Positions 15,749 through 25,156 of a stretch of DNA of 64,000 nucleotides are shown piece after piece. The stretch's first letter is position 1. Each line of letters begins with the position of its first letter. The translations under genes were made by a program, and so were the position numbers. This DNA comes from Sulfuritalea hydrogenivorans sk43H (GTDB taxonomy: Bacteria > Pseudomonadota > Gammaproteobacteria > Burkholderiales > Rhodocyclaceae). Where the stretch lies: the NCBI RefSeq assembly GCF_000828635.1, contig NZ_AP012547.1:372001-436000 (forward strand), in the 5' to 3' direction. The notes under the pieces are model-generated. The model was not told where the DNA came from and made no database searches. It worked only from the letters and a program-made list of their open reading frames with translations.

Positions 15749-18700
15749 GCATGCGGTACCCAGGGATGCGGAATGTGCGCATCGGCACGCGTGTCGGGCT
15801 CGCCCTGGCATTGCCGATCGTCGGCGTGCTGGTTCTGTCGGTGTGGATAGTCACCGGCTACTTCCGCATTGCCGGCGAAATGAGGGATCTGCGCGCCATG
15901 GGAGAGCTGGCACCCGTGATCGGCAACCTGATCCATGCGGTGCAGAAGGAGCGCGGCATTTCGGCCAGCTTCGTTGGCGCGACGGGCGACCAGCTGGCGG
16001 CAAGGTTGTCGGCGCACCGCGCGGAAACGGACGAAAAGCGCGCCGCGCTGGCCGGTGCGCTGGTCTATTTCAATGCCGATCGGATGGGCGGACTGCTGTC
16101 CAGCCGGATTGCGACCGCACGCGAGGCGACGGACCGGATTGATGCATGGCGCGGTGTCATCACCGAACATCGCATGGCGACGGCGGAGCTTACCCGGCAC
16201 TATGGCGGCGTCGTCAACCGGCTGATCGACGTCATCGAGGAAATCCTGGTGGTCAGCCCGCGGGCCGACCTCACGCGGTCGATCTATGCCTATCTGCATC
16301 TCCTGCAGGCCAAGGAAAGTGCCGGGATGGAACGGGCCATCGGTGTCGCGGGGTTTGCCGCCGGTCATTTCGATCTGATCAGCCAGGGGCGCCTGACTGA
16401 AATGATCGATCGGCAGCGGATGTACCTCGACCGTTTCAGTTCGTTTGCCACGCCGGGACAGATCGCGCTGCTCGACTATCTGCTCGAGGGTGTCAGCGCG
16501 GTGGAGCTTGAGCGCATGCGCCGGATCGCCACCAGCGGCCAGACCTCGCGCCTGAAAGGCGACATCAAGGCCGCGCACTGGTTCGATACGACAACGCAAA
16601 GAATGGACCAGATGAAGGTGGTCGAGGACAGCCTGGTTGCCGACCTGATTGCGCAGACCCGGGGGGCGGAAGCCGCCGCGACTCGCACCGCGCACATGGT
16701 CGCCGTATTCGCCACCCTCCTGCTGGTGCTCACCATCGCGCTGGCCGCGCTGCTGGCGCACGGGATCATCGAACCGATGGCGCGCATGACCCGCGCCATG
16801 AACAGGCTGGCGGCGCGCGACGAGTCCGCCGAGATCATCGAGGGCGACGACCTGCGCGGCGACGAAATCGGCGACATGGCGCGCGCCATGAACGTGTTCC
16901 GCGAGAACCTGGTCAAGGTGGTGCAGTCCGAGGAGCGGGAAAGGAGCGAGGCGGTCCTGCGCATACATTATCAGGCGCTGGCCTCGATCACGCAGGGCGT
17001 GATCATCACCGACGCCGAGCGCCGCATCACGTATGCCAACGAGGCTTTCCAGCGCATCACCGGCTACACGGAAGCCGAGATACTCGGGAAAACCCCGTCC
17101 TTTTTGCACAACCTGGCGGCGGATGATTCCATGCTCGCCGAATTGCGCGCCGCCCTTGCCGCGGAAGCCCGCTTCAGCGGCCAACTGATGAACTTCAAGA
17201 AGGATGGCACGCCGTTCTGGAGCGACCTGTCGGTGGCGCCGGTGCTGGACGGCGATGGCCGCGCCACGCACTTCGTCGGCATCACGCGCGACATCACCGA
17301 AAGCCGGCAACTGCAGCAGGAACTGCGCATAGCGGCAAAGGCCTTCGAGTCGCTGCACGGCATCATGGTCACCGATGCCAAGGGCATCATCCTGCGGGTC
17401 AACCCGGCATTCACCGAGCTGACCGGCTACAGTGCCGACGAAGCCGTGGGGCAGACTCCGGCGCTTCTCAAATCCGGCAAGCATGACCGGGAGTTCTATG
17501 CCGACATGTGGCGCCAGCTGGCGGCCACCGGCGCCTGGTATGGCGAAGTATGGGACAGGCGCAAGAACGGCGAGATCTTTCCCAAGTGGCAGACCATCTC
17601 CGCGGTGCGGGGCCTCGATGGGCAGATCACCCATTATGTGGCGGCCTTTTCCGACATCAGCGCGAGCAAGGCGGCGGAAGACGAAATCCGGCATCTGGCC
17701 TTCTTCGACCCGCTGACCCAGTTGCCCAACCGCAGGCTGCTGCTCGATCGCCTGCAACATGCGCTGGCCGCCAGCGCCCGTAACCGGCACCATGGCGCGG
17801 TGCTGTTCATCGACCTGGACAACTTCAAGAACCTGAACGACACCCTGGGCCATGAGAAGGGCGACCTGCTGCTGCAACAGGTCGCGGTGCGCCTCACCGA
17901 ATGCGTGCGTGAAGGCGATACGGTGGCTCGTCTCGGCGGCGACGAGTTCGTCCTGATGCTGGAAGACCTGAGCGAGACACTGCGCGATGCCGCGGCGCAG
18001 GCGGAAGTGGTGGGCGAAAAGATCGTCGAGGCGCTGAATCTGGATTATCAACTGGGCATCCACGAGTATCACTGCACTCCGAGCGTCGGCGTGACGCTGT
18101 TCTGCGGCCACGACACGGGTGTCGACGAATTGTTGCAGCAGGCCGATCTGGCCATGTACCAGGCCAAGGCGGCGGGCCGCAACGCGCTGCGTTTCTTCCA
18201 GCCGGACATGCAGGAGGTCGTTACCGTCCGCTCGGCGCTGGAGGCCGACTTGCGCAAGGCCTTGCGCGAAGGGCAGTTCGCGCTTTTCTACCAGCCCCAG
18301 GTGGGTGCCGAGGGCCAACTCACGGGTGTCGAGGCGCTGGTGCGCTGGCACCATCCCGAACGGGGCCTGATCGCTCCCAACGAATTCATTCCGCTGGCCG
18401 AGGAAACCGGCCTGATCCTGTCGCTGGGTTTGTGGGTGCTGGAAACCGCCTGCGCGCGCCTGGCGATCTGGGGTGGGGATTCCGGCAAGGCTCATCTGAC
18501 CATGGCGGTAAATGTCAGTGCACGACAGTTTCATCACCAGGACTTTGTCGATCAGGTGCTGGCAACGCTCGAACATACCGGCGCCAATCCGCAACGCCTG
18601 AAGCTGGAACTGACCGAGAGCCTGTTCCTCACCGACGTGGAGGACACCATCGTCAAGATGACCGCCCTGAAGGACGCCGGGGTGAGCTTCTCGCTCGACG

Positions 18701-18978
18701 ATTTCGGCACCGGATATTCCTCGCTGTCCTATCTGAAGCGCTTGCCCCTCGATCAACTGAAGATCGACCAGTCATTCATCCGCGATGTGCTGACCGATCC
18801 GAACGACGCCACGATTGCCCGGACCATCGTTGCGCTGGGGCACAGCATGGGCCTGGCGGTTATCGCCGAGGGCGTGGAGACCGAGGCGCAACGCGAGTTT
18901 CTCGCCAGCCACAACTGCCAGGCCTTCCAGGGTTATCTGTTCGGCAAGGCGGAACCGCCGGAGCGGATCCCGCATTGA
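15745..18978 (+). CDS. Membrane NIT-HAMP-PAS-GGDEF-EAL sensor
   Basis: A 1077-residue membrane sensor. A first membrane helix (about 15-38) is followed by a helical periplasmic domain like the nitrate/nitrite-sensing NIT domain (LIHAVQKERGISASFVGA is its hallmark), a second helix (about 312-335), HAMP, two PAS domains (about 405-520 and 530-640), GGDEF (RLGGDEFVLML near 730) and EAL (GVEALVRW near 861, DDFGTGYS near 985). Both catalytic motifs are intact. The NIT domain suggests oxyanion sensing, which suits a respiratory neighbourhood, but the ligand is not shown by sequence. Confidence 0.88.
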   Translation: MSMRYPGMRNVRIGTRVGLALALPIVGVLVLSVWIVTGYFRIAGEMRDLRAMGELAPVIGNLIHAVQKERGISASFVGATGDQLAARLSAHRAETDEKRAALAGALVYFNADRMGGLLSSRIATAREATDRIDAWRGVITEHRMATAELTRHYGGVVNRLIDVIEEILVVSPRADLTRSIYAYLHLLQAKESAGMERAIGVAGFAAGHFDLISQGRLTEMIDRQRMYLDRFSSFATPGQIALLDYLLEGVSAVELERMRRIATSGQTSRLKGDIKAAHWFDTTTQRMDQMKVVEDSLVADLIAQTRGAEAAATRTAHMVAVFATLLLVLTIALAALLAHGIIEPMARMTRAMNRLAARDESAEIIEGDDLRGDEIGDMARAMNVFRENLVKVVQSEERERSEAVLRIHYQALASITQGVIITDAERRITYANEAFQRITGYTEAEILGKTPSFLHNLAADDSMLAELRAALAAEARFSGQLMNFKKDGTPFWSDLSVAPVLDGDGRATHFVGITRDITESRQLQQELRIAAKAFESLHGIMVTDAKGIILRVNPAFTELTGYSADEAVGQTPALLKSGKHDREFYADMWRQLAATGAWYGEVWDRRKNGEIFPKWQTISAVRGLDGQITHYVAAFSDISASKAAEDEIRHLAFFDPLTQLPNRRLLLDRLQHALAASARNRHHGAVLFIDLDNFKNLNDTLGHEKGDLLLQQVAVRLTECVREGDTVARLGGDEFVLMLEDLSETLRDAAAQAEVVGEKIVEALNLDYQLGIHEYHCTPSVGVTLFCGHDTGVDELLQQADLAMYQAKAAGRNALRFFQPDMQEVVTVRSALEADLRKALREGQFALFYQPQVGAEGQLTGVEALVRWHHPERGLIAPNEFIPLAEETGLILSLGLWVLETACARLAIWGGDSGKAHLTMAVNVSARQFHHQDFVDQVLATLEHTGANPQRLKLELTESLFLTDVEDTIVKMTALKDAGVSFSLDDFGTGYSSLSYLKRLPLDQLKIDQSFIRDVLTDPNDATIARTIVALGHSMGLAVIAEGVETEAQREFLASHNCQAFQGYLFGKAEPPERIPH

Positions 18979-19015
18979 CCGGGGGGCCGGCATTGAATCT
19001 TCGGCGCGCCGGATC

Positions 19016-19038
19016 GCCGTACCGCCAGCGCCGACTTT
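19016..19038 (+). repeat. Dispersed 23-bp repeat, copy 4
   Basis: Lies 38 bases after the GGDEF-EAL stop and 25 bases before the rhodanese start. Contains the full core CGCCAGCGCCGACT. Confidence 0.8.
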
Positions 19039-19063
19039 GAACCTGCGTGCATAAACGAAGACC

Positions 19064-20002
19064 ATGATCCGATTCCACGGCACTACCCTGCGCTTGATTT
19101 TCCTTCTCTGCCTGCTCGGCCTCTGCGGCATGGCCCGCGCCGCGCCACCCGACTTCCTGGTCGACGCCGCCTGGCTCGAAGCGCGGCTCAAGCAGCCGAA
19201 GTTGGTGATTCTCGAAGTGCGCTACTTTCCGCATCGATACGATACCGTCGGCCACTTGCCGGGCGCGGTGCAGGTGCAGCGTTTCAAGGACCTCGGCGAC
19301 AACGATTCCGCGGTGCTGATGCGCCTGCCTTCGCGCGCCGCCTTCCAGGCAACCTTGCGGCGCTGGGGCGTGGACAATGATTCGACGCTGGTGCTCTACG
19401 ACGATTCGCGTTCCGTGCTCGCCTCGCGGCTGTACTTCCTCCTCGTCTATTTCGGCTACGACATGGCGCGGGTGAAGATTCTCGACGGTGGCACCATCGA
19501 ATGGTCGGCCTTCAACGAGCTGAGCAAGGAGCGCGTGTCGCCCAAACCCGGCAAGGTGACGCTGCAGCCCGGCAAGCGCGAGATGCTCGCCGAATGGACC
19601 GATGTCCATGATCGCGTCGTCGCCCGCCGCGACCCGAAGGTGGTGCTGCTCGATGCGCGCCCGCGCGAGATGTATTCGGGCAAGATCATCCGTCATTCGG
19701 TTCAGGGCGGCCACATCCCCGGCGCGCGCAACGTCGTCAGCCTCGACGCCACCGACGCGCAGTCGCAAAAGTGGCTGGGCATGGCCGAGGTCGCCGCGCT
19801 GTACAAGGACGTGCCGAAGGACGCAACCATCATCACCTATTGCCACGACGGTTTCCGCTCGACCCTGGCCTGGTTGCAGCTCAGGGCTCTGGGCTACCGG
19901 GACGTGCGCTTCTTCAACGGCGGCTGGAGCCAGTGGGACCACTCGCTGACGCTGCCCGTGGTCCAGGGCGACGCGCCCTTCGACGCGGATTTCTCGCTCT
20001 AG
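19064..20002 (+). CDS. Secreted two-domain rhodanese (sulfurtransferase)
   Basis: A 312-residue protein with an N-terminal signal segment (cleavage near ARA-AP, residue 26) and two rhodanese domains. The active-site loop CHDGFR begins at Cys260 in the second domain; the first domain has no Cys at the equivalent place and is structural. It should transfer sulfane sulfur from thiosulfate or a similar donor in the periplasm. A second secreted rhodanese of the same design is at 30649. Downstream lies a SigZ-like gene, 12 bases after the stop. Confidence 0.88.
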   Translation: MIRFHGTTLRLIFLLCLLGLCGMARAAPPDFLVDAAWLEARLKQPKLVILEVRYFPHRYDTVGHLPGAVQVQRFKDLGDNDSAVLMRLPSRAAFQATLRRWGVDNDSTLVLYDDSRSVLASRLYFLLVYFGYDMARVKILDGGTIEWSAFNELSKERVSPKPGKVTLQPGKREMLAEWTDVHDRVVARRDPKVVLLDARPREMYSGKIIRHSVQGGHIPGARNVVSLDATDAQSQKWLGMAEVAALYKDVPKDATIITYCHDGFRSTLAWLQLRALGYRDVRFFNGGWSQWDHSLTLPVVQGDAPFDADFSL

Positions 20003-20014
20003 TCCGCCCCGGCC

Positions 20015-20551
20015 ATGCGCTGCGTCGCCGATGCCTGGTCTGCCCACGAAGCCGAGCTGCGGCGCTTCCTGCGGCACCGGGCCAGCAGTGACGCGGAAGC
20101 CGAGGATCTGCTGCAGGAGGTATTCCTGCGCGCCCTGCGCCGCAACAACGGGCTGTGCGGCATCGACAGCCCGCGCGCCTGGCTGTTCCATGCCGCGCGC
20201 AACCTGCTGATCGATCGCCTGCGGTTGCGCAAGGATCAGGTGCCGCTACCCGATGATCTTGTCGCCGCCAGCAACGATCCGCCAGCGCCGGTCGACAGCC
20301 TCACGCAATGCCTGCCGCGCGCACTGGCCGAGCTTTCGGAACAGGACCGCGAGGCCATCACCCTGTGCGACATCGAGGGCATGACCCAGCAGGACTACGC
20401 CAGGCGCATCGGACTTTCCCTGCCCGCCGCCAAGTCGCGCGTGCAACGGGCACGGGCACGGCTCAAGACCCAGCTGACCAGTTTTTGCCAGGTCAGTTTC
20501 GACGGCGACGGCCATGTCGCCGGCTTTGTGCCGCGTCCGCCCGTGGTATAG
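20015..20551 (+). CDS. sigZ: ECF sigma factor, SigZ-like
   Basis: A 178-residue ECF sigma factor with region 2 (EAEDLLQEVFLRALR, then SPRAWLFHAARNLLIDRLR) and region 4 (MTQQDYARRIGLSLPAAKSR, split as MTQQDYARRIG and LSLPAAKSRVQRARARLK). The short tail CQVSFDGDGHVAGFVPRP resembles the Cys-containing tail of SigZ. No anti-sigma gene follows; the Cys tail may itself sense redox. It follows the secreted rhodanese closely and may respond to sulfur or oxidative stress. Confidence 0.75.
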   Translation: MRCVADAWSAHEAELRRFLRHRASSDAEAEDLLQEVFLRALRRNNGLCGIDSPRAWLFHAARNLLIDRLRLRKDQVPLPDDLVAASNDPPAPVDSLTQCLPRALAELSEQDREAITLCDIEGMTQQDYARRIGLSLPAAKSRVQRARARLKTQLTSFCQVSFDGDGHVAGFVPRPPVV

Positions 20552-20553
20552 GC

Positions 20554-20576
20554 GCCGTCCCGCCGGCGCCGACTTT
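20554..20576 (+). repeat. Dispersed 23-bp repeat, copy 5
   Basis: Begins three bases after the sigma factor stop. Core variant CGCCGGCGCCGACT. Confidence 0.8.
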
Positions 20577-20642
20577 CTGCATCCTTTGCGCTCGGTCTTC
20601 GACTACATTGACGCGCAGCCACCAAGCAATTGGGGGATGATC

Positions 20643-21317
20643 ATGAACGCACGTCAGGTCGTACTCTGCAACCCGGTTCGCACGCCGATCGGCACCTATG
20701 GCGGCGCATTGAAGAACACGCCGGCAACTGCGCTCGGCGCGATCGTCATCCGCGAGGTGCTGAAGCGCTCCGGCCTTGCGCCGGAAAAAGTGCAAGCCCT
20801 GGTCATGGGGCAGGTGATCCAGGCCGGCAGCAAGATGAACCCGGCACGCCAGGCGGGCATCGGCGGCGCAGGCGGCCGGCAAGTTCGACACGGAAATTGT
20901 TGTGATCGAGGTCAAGGGCCGCAAGGGGTCCGAACTTTTCGGGAAAGACGAGCGCAACCGGCCCGAGACCACGGCTGAGTCGCTGGCCAGGTTGCGTCCG
21001 GCCTTTCGCAAGGACGGCAGCATCACTGCGGGTAATGCGCCGGGGCTCAACAGCGGGGCGGCGGCGTCGATCGCATGGAAGCCAATGAAGCCTTTGCCGC
21101 CATCGCCATCGCCTGTACCCGCGAACTGGGCTTCGCCCACGACGTGGTGAACGTCGAGGGCGGCGCCATCGCCCACGGCCATCCCATCGGTGCCTCGGGC
21201 GCGGTGCTGACGACGCGGTTGATCCATTCGCTACAACGCGATGGTCTCAAGCGAGGCATCGTCACCCTGCGTATCGGCAGCGAGGAGGGCATCGCGCTGG
21301 CCATCGAGATGATTTGA
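20643..21317 (+). pseudogene. Decayed acetyl-CoA acetyltransferase (thiolase)
   Basis: Fragments of a thiolase similar to the intact gene at 23961. The N-terminal part (MNARQVVLCNPVRTPIGTYG to [10 protein letters not shown]) is followed by a jump of roughly 330 bases that removes the CGSG active-site Cys. A middle block ([16 protein letters not shown] to GLNSGAAAS) resumes in another frame, then a second deletion of about 150 bases leads to [17 protein letters not shown] and GHPIGASGA in a third frame. The C-terminal Cys loop reads RIGSEEG instead of CIGGG. It cannot be functional. Confidence 0.9.
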
Positions 21318-21427
21318 ACTTTCCCGTGATGTCGCGCTACCCGCAGCACCGCCGGGGCTGAGGCCTGCATCCTTTTCGCCGGTGTTTCGTCTCCATGGGT
21401 GTTATCAACCTGCCTGGAGACAAGGCT

Positions 21428-21661
21428 ATGAAGAACATCAAGGTGCTGGGCACCGGCTGTGCCAACTGCAAGACCACCCTGAAACTGATCGAGGAGGTCG
21501 CCGCCGCCAGGGGCATGGCGGTGCAGCTCGAAAAGGTGGAAGAAATCAAGGACATCATGGGCTACGGCGTGATGAGCACGCCGGGCGTGGTGATCGACGG
21601 CAAGGTAGTGCACGCCGGCGGGATTCCGGGTCGCGACAAGATAGCGGGGTGGCTTGCATGA
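21428..21661 (+). CDS. Mini-thioredoxin paired with a permease
   Basis: A 77-residue protein with CANC at residues 11-14 and the cis-Pro loop STPGVVID. It is a close relative of the protein at 9747. The stop overlaps the ATG of the downstream permease (ATGA). I chose ATG 21428 over an upstream in-frame start at 21395 because the former aligns with its paralogue and has an upstream GGAGACAAGG. Confidence 0.82.
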   Translation: MKNIKVLGTGCANCKTTLKLIEEVAAARGMAVQLEKVEEIKDIMGYGVMSTPGVVIDGKVVHAGGIPGRDKIAGWLA

Positions 21662-22719
21662 GCGGTAAAGGCACTGTGGTCGCCGTCCCGCCGGCGCCGA
21701 CTCTTGCGAAGTGGGTCGTCGGCTTGGGCGTTGGCGTCGTTGCCTGGGGCGCGGCATACGCCCACCTTACCGATTTCGCCGACGCCATCGTTGGCGCGCT
21801 GGACCTCCAACGCGGTACCCATTTCGCCGAGGCCGTGCATTTCTTCGTCTACGACACGCCCAAGGTGCTGTTGCTGCTTATCGGCATCGTGTTCCTGATG
21901 GGTGTGATCCAGACCTTCTTCTCGCCGGAACGCACCCGCGCGCTGCTCTCGGGCAAGCGTCTCGGCGTCGGCAACGCCATGGCCGCCAGCCTCGGCATCG
22001 TTACGCCCTTCTGCTCCTGCTCGGCGGTGCCGCTGTTCATCGGCTTCCTCTCGGCCGGGGTGCCGATGGGCGTGACCTTTTCCTTCCTGATTTCGGCGCC
22101 GATGGTCAATGAAGTCGCGCTGGCGCTGCTGTTCGGCATGTTCGGCTGGAAGGTGGCGGCGCTTTATCTCGGGATGGGCCTGCTGGTCGCCATCGTTGCC
22201 GGTTACGTGATCGGCGAGTTGAAGATGGAACGCCATCTGGAAGACTGGGTACGTGCAATCCAGGCAGGCGAGGCTCAGGCAGCCGATGGCAGCGACATGA
22301 ACTGGGTGCGGCGTTTCGAGGCCGGGGGCCACCACGTCAGGGAAATCGTCGGCAAGGTCTGGCCCTATGTCATGGCCGGCATTGCGCTGGGCGCCGGCAT
22401 CCACGGCTATGTGCCCGAGGACTTCATGGCCTCGATCATGGGCAAGGATGCGCCGTGGTGGTCGGTGCCGGCTGCCGTGCTGCTCGGCGTGCCGATGTAC
22501 ACCAATGCGGCCGGCATCATCCCGGTGGTCGAGGCGCTGATCGGCAAGGGCGCGGCGCTGGGCACGGTGCTGGCCTTCATGATGGCGGTGATCGCGCTTT
22601 CCGCTCCGGAAATGATCATCCTGCGCAAGGTACTGAAGCCGACGCTGATCGCCACCTTCGCGGGAATTGTGGCGGCCGGCATTCTGCTCGTGGGCTATGT
22701 GTTCAATGCCGTGCTGTAA
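21658..22719 (+). CDS. YraQ/ArsP-like permease (DUF318 family), short form
   Basis: A 353-residue permease with about eight to ten helices in two halves. The motif [15 protein letters not shown] is the family signature and the second half has [19 protein letters not shown]. It is co-translated with the mini-thioredoxin before it. The N-terminus (residues about 5-16, [12 protein letters not shown]) is encoded by the dispersed repeat at 21682-21704, and the natural protein probably began later. Substrate unknown; arsenic, another metalloid, or a thiol compound is possible. Confidence 0.8.
   Translation: MSGKGTVVAVPPAPTLAKWVVGLGVGVVAWGAAYAHLTDFADAIVGALDLQRGTHFAEAVHFFVYDTPKVLLLLIGIVFLMGVIQTFFSPERTRALLSGKRLGVGNAMAASLGIVTPFCSCSAVPLFIGFLSAGVPMGVTFSFLISAPMVNEVALALLFGMFGWKVAALYLGMGLLVAIVAGYVIGELKMERHLEDWVRAIQAGEAQAADGSDMNWVRRFEAGGHHVREIVGKVWPYVMAGIALGAGIHGYVPEDFMASIMGKDAPWWSVPAAVLLGVPMYTNAAGIIPVVEALIGKGAALGTVLAFMMAVIALSAPEMIILRKVLKPTLIATFAGIVAAGILLVGYVFNAVL
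21682..21704 (+). repeat. Dispersed 23-bp repeat, copy 6 (permease N-terminus)
   Basis: Lies 21 bases after the mini-thioredoxin stop, the same relation to a stop codon as the intergenic copies, but here the next gene already begins upstream, so the repeat is translated as AVPPAPTL. Confidence 0.8.
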
Positions 22720-23122
22720 CCGGGAGAACAGCGCGCGCCGCCTGTTGATCGCCATCGCCCTGCTGGGCAGCCTCGCCGCGTGCGGCGCCGATGCCACGCC
22801 GCCGTCCTCGCCGGGCATCAAGCTGGTGCAGAACGCCACGGCCTCGGGCCTGCCCGCCATTGTCGAGTTCGGAGCCGAGACTTGCGCTTCCTGCCGCGAG
22901 ATGAAAGTCGTGCTCGACCGCGTCGCGCGGCGCACGCAAGGCCGCGCGCACGTGCTGGTGATCGACATCAGCAAGGACTGGGAAGCGGCGCAGATGTTTC
23001 GCATCCAGTTGATGCCGACGCAAGCCTTCTTCGGCCCGGACGGGCGCGAGATCGGACGCCACATGGGCAAGCTCTCCGAAGCCGAGGTGATCGCCCGTCT
23101 GGGCGTCTCAGCCACGCCATGA
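22706..23122 (+). CDS. Thioredoxin-fold lipoprotein
   Basis: A 138-residue lipoprotein precursor: a signal segment ending in the lipobox LAAC (Cys26), then a thioredoxin fold with CASC (Cys60, Cys63) and the cis-Pro loop LMPTQAFFG. It overlaps the end of the permease gene by 14 bases and the start of the CcdA gene by ATGA. With CcdA it should form a reducing relay: CcdA passes electrons across the membrane and this protein uses them in the periplasm. It has two additional N-terminal Cys (MPCC). Confidence 0.78.
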   Translation: MPCCNRENSARRLLIAIALLGSLAACGADATPPSSPGIKLVQNATASGLPAIVEFGAETCASCREMKVVLDRVARRTQGRAHVLVIDISKDWEAAQMFRIQLMPTQAFFGPDGREIGRHMGKLSEAEVIARLGVSATP

Positions 23123-23817
23123 TCGAAAGCGAAGCCCTGATCGCCACCTATCCGCTGGCCGCCGCCGCGACCGCGCTGCTGGCCGGGCTGGCGTCGTCGG
23201 TTTCGCCCTGCACCGTGGCCGCCGTGCCGCTGGTGGTGGGCTATGTCGGCGGTTATGCCGACGGCAGTCGGCGGCGTGCATTTCTCTACGCCGCCGCGTT
23301 TGCGTTCGGCCTGGCGCTGGCCTTCACCGGTGTCGGACTGGCGGTTGCCTTGGCCGGCGCGATCTTCCTGCCGGCGGGTGGACTCTGGCGCGGCGTGCTG
23401 ATCGTGCTGGCACTGGTGGCGGGGGCGAGCCTGCTCGCCGGTCGTGCCTTGCCCGGAATGGGTGCCCCCCGTTGCGGGGGCGATGGAGTCGTCGCCTCTC
23501 ACTGGAAGGGCGGCTTCGGCGCCTTCGTCACCGGCGCGCTGTCCGGCGTCGTTTTCGCGCCTTGCGCCACGCCGGTGATGGTCGGCATCCTGGCCCTGAT
23601 CGGCAACCAGCAGGATGTGCTGTTTGGCACCCTGCTGATGTTTCTGTATTCCATCGGCCACGGCGCGTTGTTGTTGGCGGCGGGCAGTTCGGTGGGTTTC
23701 GCCCAATGGGTGGCCGGATCGCACTGGGCTGGGCGGGTCAATTGGTGGTTCACTCGCGTCGCCGGCACCTTGCTGGTCGGCTATGCGCTGTATCTCGCCT
23801 CCGAGATGGTCGGCTGA
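23119..23817 (+). CDS. CcdA/DsbD-like thiol-disulfide membrane transporter
   Basis: A 232-residue protein with six predicted helices. Paired Cys in SSVSPCTVAAVP and VFAPCATPVM are the CcdA signature. It shuttles reducing equivalents from cytoplasmic thioredoxin to periplasmic partners, here probably the lipoprotein encoded just upstream. Such systems support cytochrome c maturation or reduction of periplasmic thiols. Confidence 0.82.
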   Translation: MIESEALIATYPLAAAATALLAGLASSVSPCTVAAVPLVVGYVGGYADGSRRRAFLYAAAFAFGLALAFTGVGLAVALAGAIFLPAGGLWRGVLIVLALVAGASLLAGRALPGMGAPRCGGDGVVASHWKGGFGAFVTGALSGVVFAPCATPVMVGILALIGNQQDVLFGTLLMFLYSIGHGALLLAAGSSVGFAQWVAGSHWAGRVNWWFTRVAGTLLVGYALYLASEMVG

Positions 23818-23837
23818 CTGGCCTGAAGCAGATATCC

Positions 23838-23860
23838 GCCGTCTTGCCAGCGCCGACTTT
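23838..23860 (+). repeat. Dispersed 23-bp repeat, copy 7
   Basis: Begins 21 bases after the CcdA stop, in the same orientation as the genes. Carries the core TGCCAGCGCCGACT. Confidence 0.8.
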
Positions 23861-23960
23861 TGGCCGGAGGTAAATGGCCGACTGCATCCATTTCGGGAGT
23901 GAATCGTCGACATGGATGCAGGGTAAGCTTATTTTTTCGATCACTCAATGGAGCCTCATC

Positions 23961-25145
23961 ATGACAAACCGTGAAGTCGTCCTGTGCAATCCCGTGCGCA
24001 CCGCGATCGGTACCTATAACGGCAGCCTCAAGGACGTGGCTGCTCCGATGCTGGGCGCCGCAGCGATCCGCGAAACCCTCAAGCGCGCCAATCTGTCCCC
24101 TGACAAGGTTGAGGCCTTGGTCATGGGCAATGTGATCCAGGCCGGCGTCAAGATGAATCCGGCGCGCCAGGCGGGTATTGCCGGCGGCTTGCCGGTCGAG
24201 GTGCCGGCCTTGACGGTGAATCGCGTCTGCGGTTCCGGCGCGCAGGGCGTGGTCAGTGCCGCGCTCGAAATCTGGTCGGGCATGATCGACTGCGCCATCG
24301 GCGGCGGCATGGAGAACATGGACCGCGCGCCCTACCTGATGCCGCAGGTCCGCTGGGGGGCGCGCATGGGCGACGTCACGGTCTACGACGCGATGCTGTT
24401 CGACGGCCTCAACGATGCCTTCTCCGACAAGCATTCGGGCTGGCATACCGAAGATTTGGTGACGAAGAACGGCATCAGCCGCGCCGATCAGGATGCCTGG
24501 GCCTTGCGTTCGCAGCAGAACTTCTCCGCGGCGCAGGCCGCCGGCAAGTTTGCCGCCGAGATCGTCGCCGTCGAAGTGCCGGGTCGCAAGGGCCCGACGC
24601 TGTTCGACAAGGACGAGCACAACCGGCCGGAGACCACGGCCGAAAGCCTCGCCAAACTCAAACCCGCCTTCCGCAAGGAAGGCACGATCACCGCCGGCAA
24701 TGCGCCCGGCCTGAATACCGGCGCGGCGGCAATGGTCGTCGCCGAGCGCAACTGGGCCGAGAAGAACGGCCTCAAGCCCATGGCGAAGCTGGTGGCCTAC
24801 GGCATCGGCGCGGTCGAGCCGGGCTTCTTCGGTCTTGGCCCGGTACCCGCAGTGCGCCAGGCCTTGGCGCGAGCCGGCTGGAGCGTGGCCGACGTGCAGC
24901 GGGTGGAGATCAACGAAGCCTTCGCCGCGATTGCGCTGGCCTGCCAGCGTGAGCTGGGTTTTGCTCCGGACATCGTCAACGTCGAGGGCGGCGCAATCGC
25001 GCATGGCCATCCGATCGGCGCCTCGGGCGCGGTGCTGGCCACGCGTTTGATGCACTCGATGCAGCGCGACGGCCTAAAGCGCGGCATCGTCACGCTCTGC
25101 ATCGGCGGTGGTCAGGGCATCGCGCTGGCCATCGAGATGCTGTGA
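23961..25145 (+). CDS. Acetyl-CoA acetyltransferase (thiolase)
   Basis: A 394-residue thiolase of normal length. The nucleophile Cys in RVCGSGAQ (about residue 89), NEAFA, the His in GHPIGASGA and the C-terminal Cys in LCIGGGQG are all present. It condenses two acetyl-CoA or cleaves acetoacetyl-CoA, in polyhydroxybutyrate or fatty-acid metabolism. No PHB partner genes are adjacent. The decayed relative at 20643 shows this locus was once duplicated. ATG 23961 aligns with the paralogue start. Confidence 0.9.
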   Translation: MTNREVVLCNPVRTAIGTYNGSLKDVAAPMLGAAAIRETLKRANLSPDKVEALVMGNVIQAGVKMNPARQAGIAGGLPVEVPALTVNRVCGSGAQGVVSAALEIWSGMIDCAIGGGMENMDRAPYLMPQVRWGARMGDVTVYDAMLFDGLNDAFSDKHSGWHTEDLVTKNGISRADQDAWALRSQQNFSAAQAAGKFAAEIVAVEVPGRKGPTLFDKDEHNRPETTAESLAKLKPAFRKEGTITAGNAPGLNTGAAAMVVAERNWAEKNGLKPMAKLVAYGIGAVEPGFFGLGPVPAVRQALARAGWSVADVQRVEINEAFAAIALACQRELGFAPDIVNVEGGAIAHGHPIGASGAVLATRLMHSMQRDGLKRGIVTLCIGGGQGIALAIEML

Positions 25146-25156
25146 GGCAGTCCATC

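Noticed and set aside
12317-18756. Very long open frames on the minus strand opposite the two GGDEF-EAL genes
   Set aside because: They are a by-product of GC-rich codon use in the opposite frames; the sense strand has full multi-domain proteins and the antisense translations show no known fold.
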